Part shown: positions 27,585 to 37,953 of the stretch, in pieces
Position numbering within the stretch: the stretch's first letter is position 1
Layout of the letters: the number at the start of each line of letters is the position of its first letter
Assembly (NCBI RefSeq): GCF_014646215.1
Contig: NZ_BMNA01000010.1
Span: 53,369-117,368 of the forward strand
Reading direction: 5' to 3'
DNA: 64,000 nt
Source: Nakamurella endophytica
GTDB lineage: Bacteria; Actinomycetota; Actinomycetes; Mycobacteriales; Nakamurellaceae
Made by a program: the position numbers and the translations under genes
The notes under the pieces: generated by a model
Seen by the model: the letters and a program-made list of their open reading frames with translations, nothing else
Told to the model about the DNA's origin: nothing
Databases searched by the model: none

Positions 27585-28205
27585 GTGACGACTGCGACCG
27601 GGCGCTCCGGCACCTCCGCGATCAGCGCGCGGATCCACACGCTGAACCGCCCCAACATGGTCAGCGTCGGCACGATCGTGTGGCTCGCCAGCGAGCTGAT
27701 GTTCTTCGCCGGACTGTTCGGCGTCTACTTCACGGCCCGCGCGACCAACGGTGCCAAGCCGTGGCCGCCGCCGCCCACCGAGCTGGACGTCCCCTACGCC
27801 CTGACGTTCACCATCATCCTGGTGGCCTCGTCCTTCACCTGCCAGTTCGGAGTGTTCGCGGCCGAGCGCGGCGACGTGTTCGGGCTGCGCCGCTGGTACC
27901 TGCTGACCCTGGTGATGGGCCTGATCTTCGTGCTCGGCCAGGCGAACGAGTACCGGAACCTGGTCATGAACCACGACACGACGCTCGCGTCGTCGGCCTA
28001 CGGCACGGTCTTCTTCCTGACGACCGGTTTCCACGGCCTGCACGTCATCGGCGGCCTGCTCGCCTTCGTGCTCCTGATCGGCCGCACCAAGGTCTCCAAG
28101 TTCACCCCGGCCCAGGCCACCAGCGCCATCGTGGTGTCGTACTACTGGCACTTCGTCGACGTCGTCTGGATCGGCCTGTTCGCCACCATCTACATCATCC
28201 GATGA
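27585..28205 (+). CDS. ctaE: Cytochrome c oxidase subunit III
   Basis: 206 residues with five TM helices and the subunit III features [38 protein letters not shown] and [15 protein letters not shown]. It belongs to the aa3 oxidase of the actinobacterial bc1-aa3 supercomplex. The start GTG at 27585 lacks an SD. It is the first gene of ctaE-qcrC-qcrA-qcrB with qcrC starting 58 bases after. The catalytic subunit ctaD is not in the window. Confidence 0.97.
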   Translation: MTTATGRSGTSAISARIHTLNRPNMVSVGTIVWLASELMFFAGLFGVYFTARATNGAKPWPPPPTELDVPYALTFTIILVASSFTCQFGVFAAERGDVFGLRRWYLLTLVMGLIFVLGQANEYRNLVMNHDTTLASSAYGTVFFLTTGFHGLHVIGGLLAFVLLIGRTKVSKFTPAQATSAIVVSYYWHFVDVVWIGLFATIYIIR

Positions 28206-28263
28206 CGCGTCCGCACCGGTACCACTCCACGGACGCGCACACCGACGACGGGCAGGGCAGGCG

Positions 28264-29106
28264 ATGAAGAGCAAGCACCGGGCGGCCGGGGCCGAGGCCG
28301 CGGCGCGTCCGCCGCGCGGCCGCCGGATCGCGCGCCGATCGAAGCTGGCCCGCCGGATCAGCGGCGGACTGGCCCTGCTGTTCGCCCTGGTGGCCATGGG
28401 CCTGGCCTACTCGGCCTTCTCCCCGGCTCCGCAGACCGCCCAGGCCGCCGACATCGACCCGGCGAAGATCACCGCCGGGAAGAGCCTGTACACCACCTCG
28501 TGCATCACCTGCCACGGCGCCAACCTGCAGGGCGTGCTGACCCGCGGACCGTCGCTGATCGGCGTCGGCCAGGCGGCCGTCTACTTCCAGGTGATGACCG
28601 GCCGCATGCCCGCCGTGGAGAACGGCGCGCAGATGCCGCGCAAGGACCTGTACTTCGACGAGACCGAGGTCGACCAGCTGTCGGCCTACATCGAGTCGGT
28701 CGGCGGCGGTCCCGCGGTTCCTGCCGGTGACCTGCAGAACCGGGAGAACCTGGCCCGGGGCAGCGACCTCTACCGGCTGAACTGCGCGTCCTGCCACAAC
28801 TACACCGGCCAGGGCGGCGCGCTCTCGCAGGGCAAGTACGCGCCGCCGCTGGACCAGGCCACCGACCAGGTGATCTATTCGGCGATGCTCTCCGGCCCCG
28901 AGCAGATGCCGAAGTTCAGCGACGGCCAGCTCACCCCGGACGAGAAGAAGTCGATCATCGCGTACATCCAGAACACCAAGCAGACGATCGACCCGGGCGG
29001 GTACAACCTGGGCGGTTTCGGTCCGGCTCCGGAAGGCCTGGCCGCGTTCATCGTCGGAATGGGCGCCATCGTGGCGCTGACGCTGTGGATGGGGTCGAAG
29101 GCATGA
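28264..29106 (+). CDS. qcrC: Menaquinol-cytochrome c reductase di-haem cytochrome c subunit
   Basis: 280 residues. An N-terminal TM anchor (ISGGLALLFALVAMGLAYSAF) precedes two cytochrome c domains with CITCH and CASCH haem-binding motifs. A C-terminal TM helix (LAAFIVGMGAIVALTLWMG) completes the anchor. The di-haem CcCc form replaces soluble cytochrome c and passes electrons directly from bc1 to aa3 oxidase. The stop overlaps the qcrA start (ATGA). Confidence 0.97.
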   Translation: MKSKHRAAGAEAAARPPRGRRIARRSKLARRISGGLALLFALVAMGLAYSAFSPAPQTAQAADIDPAKITAGKSLYTTSCITCHGANLQGVLTRGPSLIGVGQAAVYFQVMTGRMPAVENGAQMPRKDLYFDETEVDQLSAYIESVGGGPAVPAGDLQNRENLARGSDLYRLNCASCHNYTGQGGALSQGKYAPPLDQATDQVIYSAMLSGPEQMPKFSDGQLTPDEKKSIIAYIQNTKQTIDPGGYNLGGFGPAPEGLAAFIVGMGAIVALTLWMGSKA

Positions 29107-30227
29107 GCCACCCGCTGCACGGGATGCGGATCCCCCCTGCGGAGGAAGTCGCGCGCATGACGCGCGAGGAGAAGGCCCGGCTCGGCGCCGCCCTGGACGG
29201 CGTGGATCTGGTCGAGTACGGCGAACGCTACGTCCCGGGCTCCCCCGCGGACAAGCGTGCCGAGCGCCAGGTGGTGCGCTGGTTCCTGCTCTCGGGTCTG
29301 CTGGGACTGCTGGCGGCCGTCGCGTTCATCTGGTGGCCGCAGCAGTACCAGACGGCGTACGCCGGCTCCAAGCAGGTGCTGTACGCCTTGTACACACCGA
29401 TCCTGGGGATCACGTTCGGCGGCTGCATCCTGGCCTTCGGCATCGGGGTCATCGCGCTGGCGAAGAAGATCGCCCCGCACGAGCTCGCCATCCAGGAACG
29501 GCACATCGGCATGTCCGACGAGATCGACCGGCAGACCCTCGGCGGCGAGATCACCGACACCGGCCAGAAGATGGGGCTGATCAAGCGCCGCGGCATGATC
29601 AAGGCGTCGCTGGCCCTGGCCGGCGGCGGTCTCGGCGTCGCGGTGGCCGTGCCGCTGCTGGGCGGGTTCATCAAGAACCCGTGGGCGGCGGGTCCGCAGT
29701 CGGAGCTGTGGGTCACGCCGTGGGCGCCGGTCAACGGCAACAAGGTCCGGCTCGTGCAACTGGACGGCACCCCGGTCCGGCCCGAGGACATCGCCGCCGG
29801 TGCGCTGGTCACCGTCTACCCAGCGGTGCCGGACTCGGTGATGGCCGGTGACGCACCGGTCATGCTGTTCCGGCTCCGCCCGAACACCCCGGTCCGCATC
29901 CGGGACGGCCAGGACGGCTTCGAGTACGGCGACTTCTACGCCTACTCGAAGATCTGCACGCACGTCGGCTGCCCGGTGTCGCTGTACGAGCAGCAGACCG
30001 GCCGGGTGCTGTGCCCGTGCCACCAGTCGCAGTTCGACATCTTCGACGGCGCCCGGCCGGTGTTCGGCCCGGCCGCGCGGCCGCTGCCGCAGCTGCCGAT
30101 CGGGCTGGACGACGAGGGTTACTTCGTCGCCGAGCGTGATTTCATCGAGCCTGTGGGACCCGGTTTCTGGGAATCCGACCAGGGTAGTCGCCCGTGGGGT
30201 TCGCATCTGAAGGGGAGCAGCACATGA
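29103..30227 (+). CDS. qcrA: Menaquinol-cytochrome c reductase Rieske iron-sulfur subunit
   Basis: 374 residues. Three N-terminal TM helices (actinobacterial form) precede the Rieske domain with CTHVGC and CPCHQSQF, which supply the Cys and His ligands of the [2Fe-2S] cluster. The ATG at 29103 was chosen because its ATGA overlaps the qcrC stop and homologues start there; an earlier start at 29085 is less likely. The stop overlaps the qcrB ATG. Confidence 0.97.
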   Translation: MSHPLHGMRIPPAEEVARMTREEKARLGAALDGVDLVEYGERYVPGSPADKRAERQVVRWFLLSGLLGLLAAVAFIWWPQQYQTAYAGSKQVLYALYTPILGITFGGCILAFGIGVIALAKKIAPHELAIQERHIGMSDEIDRQTLGGEITDTGQKMGLIKRRGMIKASLALAGGGLGVAVAVPLLGGFIKNPWAAGPQSELWVTPWAPVNGNKVRLVQLDGTPVRPEDIAAGALVTVYPAVPDSVMAGDAPVMLFRLRPNTPVRIRDGQDGFEYGDFYAYSKICTHVGCPVSLYEQQTGRVLCPCHQSQFDIFDGARPVFGPAARPLPQLPIGLDDEGYFVAERDFIEPVGPGFWESDQGSRPWGSHLKGSST

Positions 30228-31849
30228 GCCGCCTCACCACGCGGGTCACCAAGAAGGCCGGTGGGCTCGCGCAGGTCGCCCTCGACGGGGCCGACCTGCG
30301 GTACCACAACGCCCGGCCGCTCCGGACCCAGCTGAACAAGGTCTTCCCGACCCACTGGTCCTTCATGCTGGGCGAGGCGTCGCTGTACTCGTTCCTGGTG
30401 CTGCTGCTGTCGGGTGTCTACCTGACCCTGTTCTACGACCCGTCGATGGCCGAGACGGTCTACAACGGCGTCTACGACAAGCTCCGCGGCATCCGGATGT
30501 CGATGGCCTACGAGAGCACCGTCAACCTCTCGATGGAGGTCCGCGGCGGCCTGCTCGTCCGGCAGATCCACCACTGGGCGGCGTTGATCTTCCTCTGGTC
30601 GATGATGCTGCACATGATGCGCATCTTCTTCACGGGTGCGTTCCGCAAGCCGCGCGAGGCCAACTGGATCATCGGCGTGCTGTTGCTGGTGCTGAGCATG
30701 GCCGAGGGCTTCCTCGGCTACTCGCTCCCGGACGACCTGTTGTCCGGCACCGGTCTACGGGCGGTCTCGGCGTTCATCCTGTCGATCCCGGTCATCGGGA
30801 CCTGGATGCACTGGGCGGTGTTCGGCGGCGACTTCCCCGGCGACATCATCATCCCGAGGTTCTACTCGCTGCACATCCTGCTGATCCCGGGCCTGCTGCT
30901 GGCCCTGATCGGCGTGCACGTCGCGCTGGTGTGGTTCCAGAAGCACACCCAGTTCCCCGGCCCGCGGGCGACGGAGAACAACGTGGTGGGCGTCCGGGTG
31001 CTGCCCACCTTCGCGGCCAAGGGCGGCGGCTTCTTCGCCGTCGTCACCGGCATCATTGCGCTGCTCGCGGGCATCTTCCAGATCAACCCGATCTGGACCC
31101 TCGGGCCGTACACGCCGGGACAGGTCTCGGCCGGGGTCCAGCCCGACTTCTACATGGGCTTCCTCGACGGTCTGGTGCGCATCTGGCCCGCGTGGGAGAT
31201 CCGCGACCTGTTCGGCCATTACATGGTTCCGGCCGTGTTCGTGCCGTCGATCCTGTCCGCGACGGTCCTGATGATGCTGATCGCGGCGTACCCGTGGATC
31301 GAGGCCAAGTTCACCAAGGACAAAGCCATGCACAACCTGCTGCAGCGTCCCCGGGACGTCCCGGTCCGGACGTCGCTGGGCGCGGCGTTCCTGTCCTTCT
31401 ACATCATCAACCTGATCAACGGTGCCAACGACCTGTTCGCGTTGAAGCTGGACATCTCGCTGAACGTCATGACCTGGATCGGTCGCATCGGCGTGATCGT
31501 CGCGCCGATCGTCGTCTACGTCATCACCTACAAGATCTGCCTGGCGTTGCAGCACTCCGACCGGGACGTGCTCGAGCACGGCATCGAGACGGGCATCATC
31601 AAGCGGCTGCCGTCCGGCGAGTTCATCGAGGTGCACCAGCCGTTGGGCCCGGTCGACGCCCACGGCCACCCACTGCCCTTGGCCTATCAGGGGGCCCCGG
31701 TGCCCAAGCGGATGAACCAGCTGGGCACCGCCGGCAGCCCGATCCCGGGATTCGTCCGGCCGATCGACGACTCCGGGCAGCTGCACCACAGCGAGCTGGG
31801 GGCCACCGATCCCATCGCCGAGGTCGGCAGCGGTCCCAGCCGGCACTGA
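30224..31849 (+). CDS. qcrB: Menaquinol-cytochrome c reductase cytochrome b subunit
   Basis: 541 residues with the b-type cytochrome core: [23 protein letters not shown] carries haem-ligand His residues, then [18 protein letters not shown] of the Qo site and [26 protein letters not shown] with the second pair. PDFYMGF occupies the PEWY-motif region. The actinobacterial C-terminal extension of about 130 residues is present. The start ATG 30224 overlaps the qcrA stop and has AGGGGAG upstream. Confidence 0.97.
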   Translation: MSRLTTRVTKKAGGLAQVALDGADLRYHNARPLRTQLNKVFPTHWSFMLGEASLYSFLVLLLSGVYLTLFYDPSMAETVYNGVYDKLRGIRMSMAYESTVNLSMEVRGGLLVRQIHHWAALIFLWSMMLHMMRIFFTGAFRKPREANWIIGVLLLVLSMAEGFLGYSLPDDLLSGTGLRAVSAFILSIPVIGTWMHWAVFGGDFPGDIIIPRFYSLHILLIPGLLLALIGVHVALVWFQKHTQFPGPRATENNVVGVRVLPTFAAKGGGFFAVVTGIIALLAGIFQINPIWTLGPYTPGQVSAGVQPDFYMGFLDGLVRIWPAWEIRDLFGHYMVPAVFVPSILSATVLMMLIAAYPWIEAKFTKDKAMHNLLQRPRDVPVRTSLGAAFLSFYIINLINGANDLFALKLDISLNVMTWIGRIGVIVAPIVVYVITYKICLALQHSDRDVLEHGIETGIIKRLPSGEFIEVHQPLGPVDAHGHPLPLAYQGAPVPKRMNQLGTAGSPIPGFVRPIDDSGQLHHSELGATDPIAEVGSGPSRH

Positions 31850-31878
31850 GCTCGACGGCACCGCCGCACCGACCACGG

Positions 31879-31905
31879 GGGCGGCTCCCCACCGGGGAGC
31901 CGCCC
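31879..31905 (+). terminator. Hairpin after qcrB
   Basis: GGGCGGCTCCCC / ACC / GGGGAGCCGCCC: a perfect 12-bp stem with 3-base loop 30 bases after the qcrB stop. No T-run follows, as is common in high-GC actinobacteria. Confidence 0.75.
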
Positions 31906-32118
31906 TCGGGCGTTCCGGGTCCCGCTGGGGTCCCGTGGCGGCGGTACTGCCGGGTGTCGGCTGGTGCTCCGACCCCTGCGGACCCGCCGACGTCGGCAGG
32001 GCGCGCCACACCGGCGGCGGTGCCGGTCAGCACCGGCCGACGCCCGCCGACTCGGGACGACGTTGCCGGCGGCCCCGGTCCCCCAGGGTCATCCCGCCGT
32101 CGAACCGCTACGGGCGGA

Positions 32119-33597
32119 TCAGGAGCCAGCTGCGGGCCGGCCGAACGCCATGCCCTCGTCGGCGAGCCGTCCCCAGCGCATCAGCACCACGTCCCGCAGG
32201 TAGTTCTGGTGCAGCCGCCACGGGGCACGGCGACCCTGACGCGGCAACTGGTCGATGCTGCGTCGCACGTACCCGGCCTGGAAGTCCAGGAACGGCTGGT
32301 CGGCCGGCTCGGTGCGCGGTGCGAGCGGAGTGGCGCGGTCGTACCCGTGCCGGCGCAGGTACCGCAGCAGGCGGGTCACGTAGCGGTTCACCAGGTCGGC
32401 CTTGAGCGTCCACGACGCGTTGGTGTACCCGATCACCAGGTTGAAGTTGGGGACACCGGACAGCATCATCCCCTTGTAGGCCACGGTCGCCGGCAGGTCG
32501 ACCGGCCGGCCGTCGACGCGGAGCGTCATCCCACCGGCGGGCAGCACCTGCAACCCGGTGGCGGTCACCACGATGTCGGCCGGCAGGTGGCGCCCCGACG
32601 CGAGCCGGATCCCGTCCGCGGTGAACGTCTCGATCCGGTCGGTGACCACCTCGGCGGCGCCGGACGCCACGGCCCGGAACAGGTCGCCGTCCGGCGCGAC
32701 GCACAGCCGCTGGTCCCACGGCTCGTACGGCGGGCGGAAGTGGGTGTCCACGTCGTATCCGCGCGGCAGTGCCCGCAGGACGCCGCGGCGGACGAACCAC
32801 TTCATGGCCCGGGGACGGCGCCGGGCGAACTGGTACGACGCGACGCCCAGCAGGATGTTCTTCCAGCGCACGGCGGCCTGCGCCGCCCGGCCCGGCAGGG
32901 CGCGACCCAGGAGGCCGGCCACCCGGTCGACCGACGGCAGCGCGACGACGTACGTGGGCGTCCGCTGGAGCATCGTGACGTGGGCGGCACGCTCGGCGAG
33001 CGCCGGGACCAGCGTCACCGCCGTGGCGCCGCTGCCGACGATCACCACGCGCCGTCCGGACCAGTCCAGATCCTGCGGCCACTGCTGCGGGTGCACCCAC
33101 CGGCCGCGGAACCGGTCCTCGCCGGGCAGAACCGGGCGGTGGCCCCCGTCGTAGCGGTAGTAGCCGGTGCAGACCGACAGCCACCGGCAGGTCAGCTCCA
33201 CACGCTCACCGCTCCCGGCGCGCTCCACGGTCACGGTCCACCGCGCCCGATCGCCGTCCCAGTCCGCGGCGACCGCCCGGTGCCCGAACCGCACGGCCCG
33301 GTCCACCCCGTACTCCGCTGCCGTGCGGCGCACGTAGTCCCGGATGGCCGCGCCGTCGGCGATGGCCCGGTCGCCGGACCACGGCCGGAACGAGTAGCCG
33401 AGGGTGAACATGTCCGAGTCGGACCGCACGCCGGGGTAACGGAACAGGTCCCAGGTGCCCCCGATCGCCTCGCGAGCCTCCAGCACGGCGAACGACAGCT
33501 CGGGGCAGCGCCGCCGCAGCATGCAGGCGGCGCCGACGCCGGACACGCCCGCGCCCACCACCAGCACGTCCAGGTGCTCGGGCACCTCCGCGCTCAC
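32119..33597 (-). CDS. FAD-dependent Baeyer-Villiger-type monooxygenase (EthA-like)
   Basis: 492 residues. The N-terminal FAD site is VLVVGAGVSGVG; the NADPH site is VVIVGSGATAVTL. Between them the fingerprint FRGRWVHPQQWP fits the Baeyer-Villiger pattern F-x-G-x3-H-x3-W-(P/D). The protein resembles EthA, which oxidises ketones and activates thioamide drugs in mycobacteria. It likely inserts oxygen into a ketone; the natural substrate is unknown. The GTG at 33597 begins at the conserved N-terminus. It is separate from the qcr operon and convergent to it. Confidence 0.9.
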   Translation of the reverse strand: MSAEVPEHLDVLVVGAGVSGVGAACMLRRRCPELSFAVLEAREAIGGTWDLFRYPGVRSDSDMFTLGYSFRPWSGDRAIADGAAIRDYVRRTAAEYGVDRAVRFGHRAVAADWDGDRARWTVTVERAGSGERVELTCRWLSVCTGYYRYDGGHRPVLPGEDRFRGRWVHPQQWPQDLDWSGRRVVIVGSGATAVTLVPALAERAAHVTMLQRTPTYVVALPSVDRVAGLLGRALPGRAAQAAVRWKNILLGVASYQFARRRPRAMKWFVRRGVLRALPRGYDVDTHFRPPYEPWDQRLCVAPDGDLFRAVASGAAEVVTDRIETFTADGIRLASGRHLPADIVVTATGLQVLPAGGMTLRVDGRPVDLPATVAYKGMMLSGVPNFNLVIGYTNASWTLKADLVNRYVTRLLRYLRRHGYDRATPLAPRTEPADQPFLDFQAGYVRRSIDQLPRQGRRAPWRLHQNYLRDVVLMRWGRLADEGMAFGRPAAGS

Positions 33598-33761
33598 CGC
33601 TGTCCCCCGCCCGTCGTCGTCATCGCCACCGAACCGGCCGCGACGCCCGGGCCGCTCCCGTCCGGCCGGCTCGACCGGCGGCGACGCCCGGAGACGCCGC
33701 CCACTGGATACTGGATGCCGGGCGCCCGACACCGGGCCGTGGACCCACCCGAGGAGGCGCC

Positions 33762-34259
33762 GTGGCCGGCGCGACCGACCTGGACACCCTGCTGCGGGAC
33801 ATGGAGCCCGTGCTGCGGGACGGCGAGTACGTGTTCGTGGTGCACCTCGACCCTCCGGCCTCCGACGGGCCCGACCCGGCCGGACCCGGAGGGCCGGGAT
33901 TGCCGGCGGAGGCGCTCGTCCGCGAGGACGAAGGCCTGACCCTGGTGCTGCGGCGCGAGGTGGCCGACGCGCGAGGACTGCCGTACGACTTCGTGGCCGC
34001 CTGGATCACCCTGCAGGTCCACTCGTCGCTGGCGGCGGTGGGGCTGACCGCGGCGTTCGCCGGGGCGCTGGCCGACGCCGGGATCAGCTGCAACACCGTG
34101 GCCGGGTACCACCACGACCACCTGCTGGTACCGGTCGGGGACCGCGACGCGGCACTGGCCGTGCTGCGCGGGCTGAGCCGGTCCGGCAGGGTCAGTGCGT
34201 CGCGGGACGGCGGTGGTACTCGAACAGCAGCCCGACGATCGTCATCAGCAGGAACGTGA
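33762..34259 (+). CDS. ACT-domain protein (DUF, CASTOR-like ACT)
   Basis: 165 residues. It matches small ACT-domain proteins: DMEPVLRDGEYVFVVH at the start, a VREDEGLTLVLRREVAD middle, and an ACT core LTAAFAGALADAGISCNTVAGYHHDHLLVPVGD. ACT domains bind amino acids. GTG at 33762 has GAGGAGG upstream. The last 22 residues lie within the ctaF 3' end on the other strand and look non-conserved, so the original stop may have been lost. It is not linked to the oxidase genes functionally. Confidence 0.82.
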   Translation: MAGATDLDTLLRDMEPVLRDGEYVFVVHLDPPASDGPDPAGPGGPGLPAEALVREDEGLTLVLRREVADARGLPYDFVAAWITLQVHSSLAAVGLTAAFAGALADAGISCNTVAGYHHDHLLVPVGDRDAALAVLRGLSRSGRVSASRDGGGTRTAARRSSSAGT

Positions 34260-34659
34260 TGGTGATGATCATCAGCCAGACCAGGAAGAACGCGATCGCC
34301 ACCGCGGTGGCCGCCGCGGCGAACGCCATGCCGAACGGCCACAGCGACCCGGGCGAGAAGAAGCCCAGCTCACCCGCACCGTCGGCGATGTCCGCGTCGT
34401 CGTCGTCCTCCGGCCGGGCGCTCTCCAGCCGGCGCGACGCGAACTGCAGGAACGTGCCGATGATCAGCGACAGGCCGGCGGTGAGGGTCAGCGCGACGAC
34501 GCCCACCGGCTCCTCGTTGCCGGCGAAGATGCCGTAGATGATGGCCGCCAGCACGAAGAAGCCGGTCAGGCAGAGGAAGACCAGGGCCTCCACGCGCATG
34601 CCCCGGGACGGCGAGGTGACGGAGGCACCACCCGCGTCGTGTCGCTCGTCGACGGTCAC
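34192..34659 (-). CDS. ctaF: Cytochrome c oxidase subunit IV (actinobacterial)
   Basis: 155 residues. It has four TM helices: a pair at the N-terminus (ALVFLCLTGFFVLAAIIYGIF, VVALTLTAGLSLIIGTFLQF) and a pair at the C-terminus. An acidic loop DDDDADIAD lies between them. The sequence FEYHRR near the end is typical of the family. The subunit is specific to actinobacterial aa3 oxidase. GTG at 34659 overlaps the ctaC stop (GTGA). Its 3' end overlaps the convergent ACT gene by 68 bases. Confidence 0.93.
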   Translation of the reverse strand: MTVDERHDAGGASVTSPSRGMRVEALVFLCLTGFFVLAAIIYGIFAGNEEPVGVVALTLTAGLSLIIGTFLQFASRRLESARPEDDDDADIADGAGELGFFSPGSLWPFGMAFAAAATAVAIAFFLVWLMIITITFLLMTIVGLLFEYHRRPATH

Positions 34660-35633
34660 TTGCCACCTGCCTGCGGTTGACTGGCCTGCTTCGCTGCCCG
34701 GTTCGGGTCGATCGGGTAGGTCGTGTAGGACCGCGGCGAGCACAGCTGGCCGCAGCTCGGGATGTCCTTGCCGACCTGCGCCAACGCCGCCCCGAACGTG
34801 TACGGCTGCTGCGTCGCCGGGTCGATCTGCTGCCGGTACTTCAGGTACGCCTGGTAGACGTCGTCGGGGACCGAGCGGACCTCGAAGTTCATCGCGGAGT
34901 GGTAGGTGCCGCAGAGCTCGGCGCACCGCCCGACGAAGGCGCCCGTCGTCTGGATGGTGTTCTGGAAGACGTTGACCGAGTTGTTCTGCTGCGGGTACGG
35001 GAACACGTCGCGCTTGAACAGGAAGTCCGGCACCCAGAACGAGTGGATGACGTCCCGGCTGGACAGTGTGTACTGGATGACCTTGTTGACCGGCAGCACC
35101 AGGATCGGCACCTCGGTCGGCTCGCTGACCGTGTGGACCTTGTTGTCGGTCTCCACCTGCTGCGCGGTGGTGTTCTGTGCCGGCATGTCGGTGCCGTCGT
35201 AGGAGAAGTCCCAGCCCCACTTGAAGGCGGTGACGTTGACGTTGACGTCCGGGTTCGGGACGGTCTTGAGCACGAAGTTCTCGGTGGTGACCGTGAAGTA
35301 GAACAGCACCGCGATCAGCACGAACGGCGCCGCCGTGTAGACCAGCTCGAGCGGCAGGTTCTCCTTGGTCTGCTTCGGGTACAGCGGCGAGTTCTTCCGC
35401 TTCCGGTAGGCGATGAAGGACCAGAACATCAGGCCCCACACGATGACGCCGACGACCAGCGCGGCGATGACCGAGCCGGACCAGAAGCCCTGCATCCTCT
35501 TGGCCTGGTCGGTGACGCCCTCCGGCCAGCCGAACCGGGGCAGGTCGGTGGCCGAGCAGCCACTGGCGAGCACGCCGGCAGCGACCAGGGTCCCCGCCAG
35601 CGACCACCGTCGAACCGTGCGAGACCCCGCCAC
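34656..35633 (-). CDS. ctaC: Cytochrome c oxidase subunit II
   Basis: 325 residues. A lipoprotein signal (VAAGVLASGC) is followed by two TM helices and a cupredoxin domain. The CuA motif is complete: CAELCGTYHSAM plus an upstream His in SRDVIHSFWVP. The start is GTG 35633 because GGAGGGAG lies five bases upstream, so the ATG at 35654 is rejected. It accepts electrons from the QcrC haems. Transcribed away from asnB; ctaF follows with a GTGA overlap. Confidence 0.95.
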   Translation of the reverse strand: MAGSRTVRRWSLAGTLVAAGVLASGCSATDLPRFGWPEGVTDQAKRMQGFWSGSVIAALVVGVIVWGLMFWSFIAYRKRKNSPLYPKQTKENLPLELVYTAAPFVLIAVLFYFTVTTENFVLKTVPNPDVNVNVTAFKWGWDFSYDGTDMPAQNTTAQQVETDNKVHTVSEPTEVPILVLPVNKVIQYTLSSRDVIHSFWVPDFLFKRDVFPYPQQNNSVNVFQNTIQTTGAFVGRCAELCGTYHSAMNFEVRSVPDDVYQAYLKYRQQIDPATQQPYTFGAALAQVGKDIPSCGQLCSPRSYTTYPIDPNRAAKQASQPQAGGK

Positions 35634-36002
35634 GCCCGCTCCCTCCAGAAGCACCGAAACACCGCCACGACGCGCCGGCCAGCCACGGGCCCGGTCCGGG
35701 GACCGGTGACACCTGGCCGGCCCGGCCGGTGATCAGAGCTGAGGCTACTCGACCCTGCCACCGCGGTACCCGCCGAGGGCCGGCCCCACGCCGGCCCGCT
35801 CGTCCGGACCCGTCCCTGTTCCCCGCACTTCTCTACGACTTGTCGAAGACCCATGATGCACCCTGGTCGGTCCGCCGGCGACCGGCCGGCCCCGCGACCC
35901 GCCGCCGCGGTCGCCGCGGGGCGGCCGGGCCCGGCGGGATACTGGTCCGCGACCCGGGGCGCAGGCCGCGGACCGGGTGGTGACGACGGACGGGTGGCGC
36001 GT
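35634..36002. promoter_or_regulatory. Divergent region ctaC / asnB with shared element
   Basis: 370 bases with no ORF accepted. CTTGTCGAAGA at 35839-35849 repeats the right half of the palindrome upstream of ctaE (27466-27477). Its left half here is degenerate (CTTCTCTACGA). It could coordinate the two oxidase transcription units. Confidence 0.4.
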
Positions 36003-37919
36003 GTGTGCGGACTGATGGGGTTCCTCTCCTCGACCGGTGGTGCCGGTGACCGGGTGGAGGCCCTCGCGGCCGGCATGCGCTGCGCCCGGCACCGCGGACC
36101 GGACGAGGCGGGCACCTGGCAGGACGCCGAGGTGGCCTTCGGCTTCAACCGGCTGTCGATCATCGACATCGACCACTCGCACCAGCCGCTGCGCTGGGGC
36201 CCGGCGGAGTCGCCGGAGCGCTACGCGCTCGTCTTCAACGGCGAGATCTACAACTACCTGGAACTGCGTGCGGAGCTGGCCGCCGACCACGGCGCCGAGT
36301 TCCGGACCGAGGGCGACGGCGAGGCGATCGTCGCGGCGTACCACTTCTGGGGTCCGGACGCCGCCTCCCGGCTGCGGGGGATGTTCGCGTTCCTGATCTG
36401 GGACACCCAGGAGCGGGTGCTGTTCGTCGCGCGCGACCCGTTCGGGATCAAGCCGCTGTTCACCGCGGAACTGCCGGACGGTGTGGCGTTCGCGTCGGAG
36501 GCCAAGGGCCTGCGCGAGCTGACCGGGGCGCCGGCCGCTGTGGACACCGTCGCGCTGCAGCACTACCTGGTGCTGCAGTACGTGCCGGAGCCGGCGACCA
36601 TGGACGCCGCCATCCGCCGCGTCGAGTCCGGCACGCACGTCACGGTCCGCCCGGGCGAGGCGCCGTTGCACCGGCGCTACTTCCACCCGCGGTTCCTGCC
36701 GCGCCCGCTCCGCTCCGCGGCCGACCGCGACCGGCTCACCGCGGAGATCACCGAGGTGCTGGACGACTCGGTGCGCGCGCACATGCGGGCCGACGTCACG
36801 GTCGGCTCCTTCCTGTCCGGCGGCGTCGACTCGACCGCGATCGCGGCACTGGCCAAGCGCTACAACCCGGACCTGATGACCTTCACGACGGGTTTCGAGC
36901 GTCAGGGCTACAGCGAGGTCGACGTGGCCGTCGAGTCCGCCGAGGCGATCGGGGTGCGGCACGTCGTCCGGACGGTGTCCGAGGAGGAGCTGACGTCCAC
37001 GCTGCCGTTGATCGTCTGGTACCTGGACGACCCGGTCGCCGACCCGGCGCTGGTGCCGCTCTACTTCGTGGCCAACGAGGCCCGCAAGCACGTCAAGGTG
37101 GTGCTGTCCGGCGAGGGCGCCGACGAGCTGTTCGGCGGCTACAACATCTACCGGGAGCCGAGGTCGCTGGCGCCGCTGATCGCGCTCCCCGACCCGCTCC
37201 GCCGCGGGCTGGCCACCCTCGGTCGCCGGCTCCCCCGCGGGTTCCGCGGCAAGGACCTGCTGCGCCGCGGCGCGCTGGACCTCGAGGCGCGGTACTACGG
37301 CAACGCCCGGATCTTCCGCGAGGACCAGCTCGCCGGCGTGCTGCGGACCTACGACCCGGAGCGGTCCTTCCGCGACGTGACCGACCCGGTCTACGCGCGC
37401 TCCCTGGGCTCGGACCCGATCTCGCGGATGCAGCACGTCGACCTGTTCACCTGGCTGCGCGGCGACATCCTGGTCAAGGCCGACAAGATGACCATGGCCA
37501 ACTCGCTCGAGCTGCGGGTGCCGTTCCTGGATCCCAGGGTGTTCGAGGTGGCCTCGACGGTGCCGCCCGGGGAGAAGGTATCCGGCCAGGCGACCAAGGT
37601 CGTGCTGCGCCGGGCGGTCGCCGGCATCGTGCCGCCGCACGTACTGCACCGGCGCAAGCTGGGCTTCCCGGTGCCGATCCGGCACTACCTGGCCGAGGGC
37701 TCGTACGAGTGGGCCCGGGACATCATCACCTCGGCGCAGACCGACGAGTACCTGGACCGGGACGCGGTGCTGGCGCTGCTGGACGCCCACCGCGCCGGCG
37801 ACGGCGACTGGTCGCGCCCGATCTGGACCGTGCTGGTGTTCCAGCTGTGGCACGCCATCTTCGTCACCGGGGCGCTGGCGCCCAAGGTGCCCGAGCCGGT
37901 CTATCCGGTCCGCCTCTGA
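36003..37919 (+). CDS. asnB: Glutamine amidotransferase / asparagine synthetase family (AsnB/LtsA)
   Basis: 638 residues. Start GTG 36003 puts Cys at position 2 (CGLMGF), the required N-terminal nucleophile of class II amidotransferases, so the longer frame is rejected. Glutaminase features (RHRGPDEAG, FNGEIYNY) precede the synthetase domain with SGGVDSTAIAAL (PP-loop) and LSGEGADELFGGYN. At this locus the mycobacterial and corynebacterial homologues (AsnB, LtsA) amidate meso-diaminopimelate of peptidoglycan; that role is inferred from neighbourhood, and asparagine synthesis is the alternative. Confidence 0.92.
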   Translation: MCGLMGFLSSTGGAGDRVEALAAGMRCARHRGPDEAGTWQDAEVAFGFNRLSIIDIDHSHQPLRWGPAESPERYALVFNGEIYNYLELRAELAADHGAEFRTEGDGEAIVAAYHFWGPDAASRLRGMFAFLIWDTQERVLFVARDPFGIKPLFTAELPDGVAFASEAKGLRELTGAPAAVDTVALQHYLVLQYVPEPATMDAAIRRVESGTHVTVRPGEAPLHRRYFHPRFLPRPLRSAADRDRLTAEITEVLDDSVRAHMRADVTVGSFLSGGVDSTAIAALAKRYNPDLMTFTTGFERQGYSEVDVAVESAEAIGVRHVVRTVSEEELTSTLPLIVWYLDDPVADPALVPLYFVANEARKHVKVVLSGEGADELFGGYNIYREPRSLAPLIALPDPLRRGLATLGRRLPRGFRGKDLLRRGALDLEARYYGNARIFREDQLAGVLRTYDPERSFRDVTDPVYARSLGSDPISRMQHVDLFTWLRGDILVKADKMTMANSLELRVPFLDPRVFEVASTVPPGEKVSGQATKVVLRRAVAGIVPPHVLHRRKLGFPVPIRHYLAEGSYEWARDIITSAQTDEYLDRDAVLALLDAHRAGDGDWSRPIWTVLVFQLWHAIFVTGALAPKVPEPVYPVRL

Positions 37920-37953
37920 CCCGCGCCGGCCCCGGGCGGCGCCGTCGTCCGGG

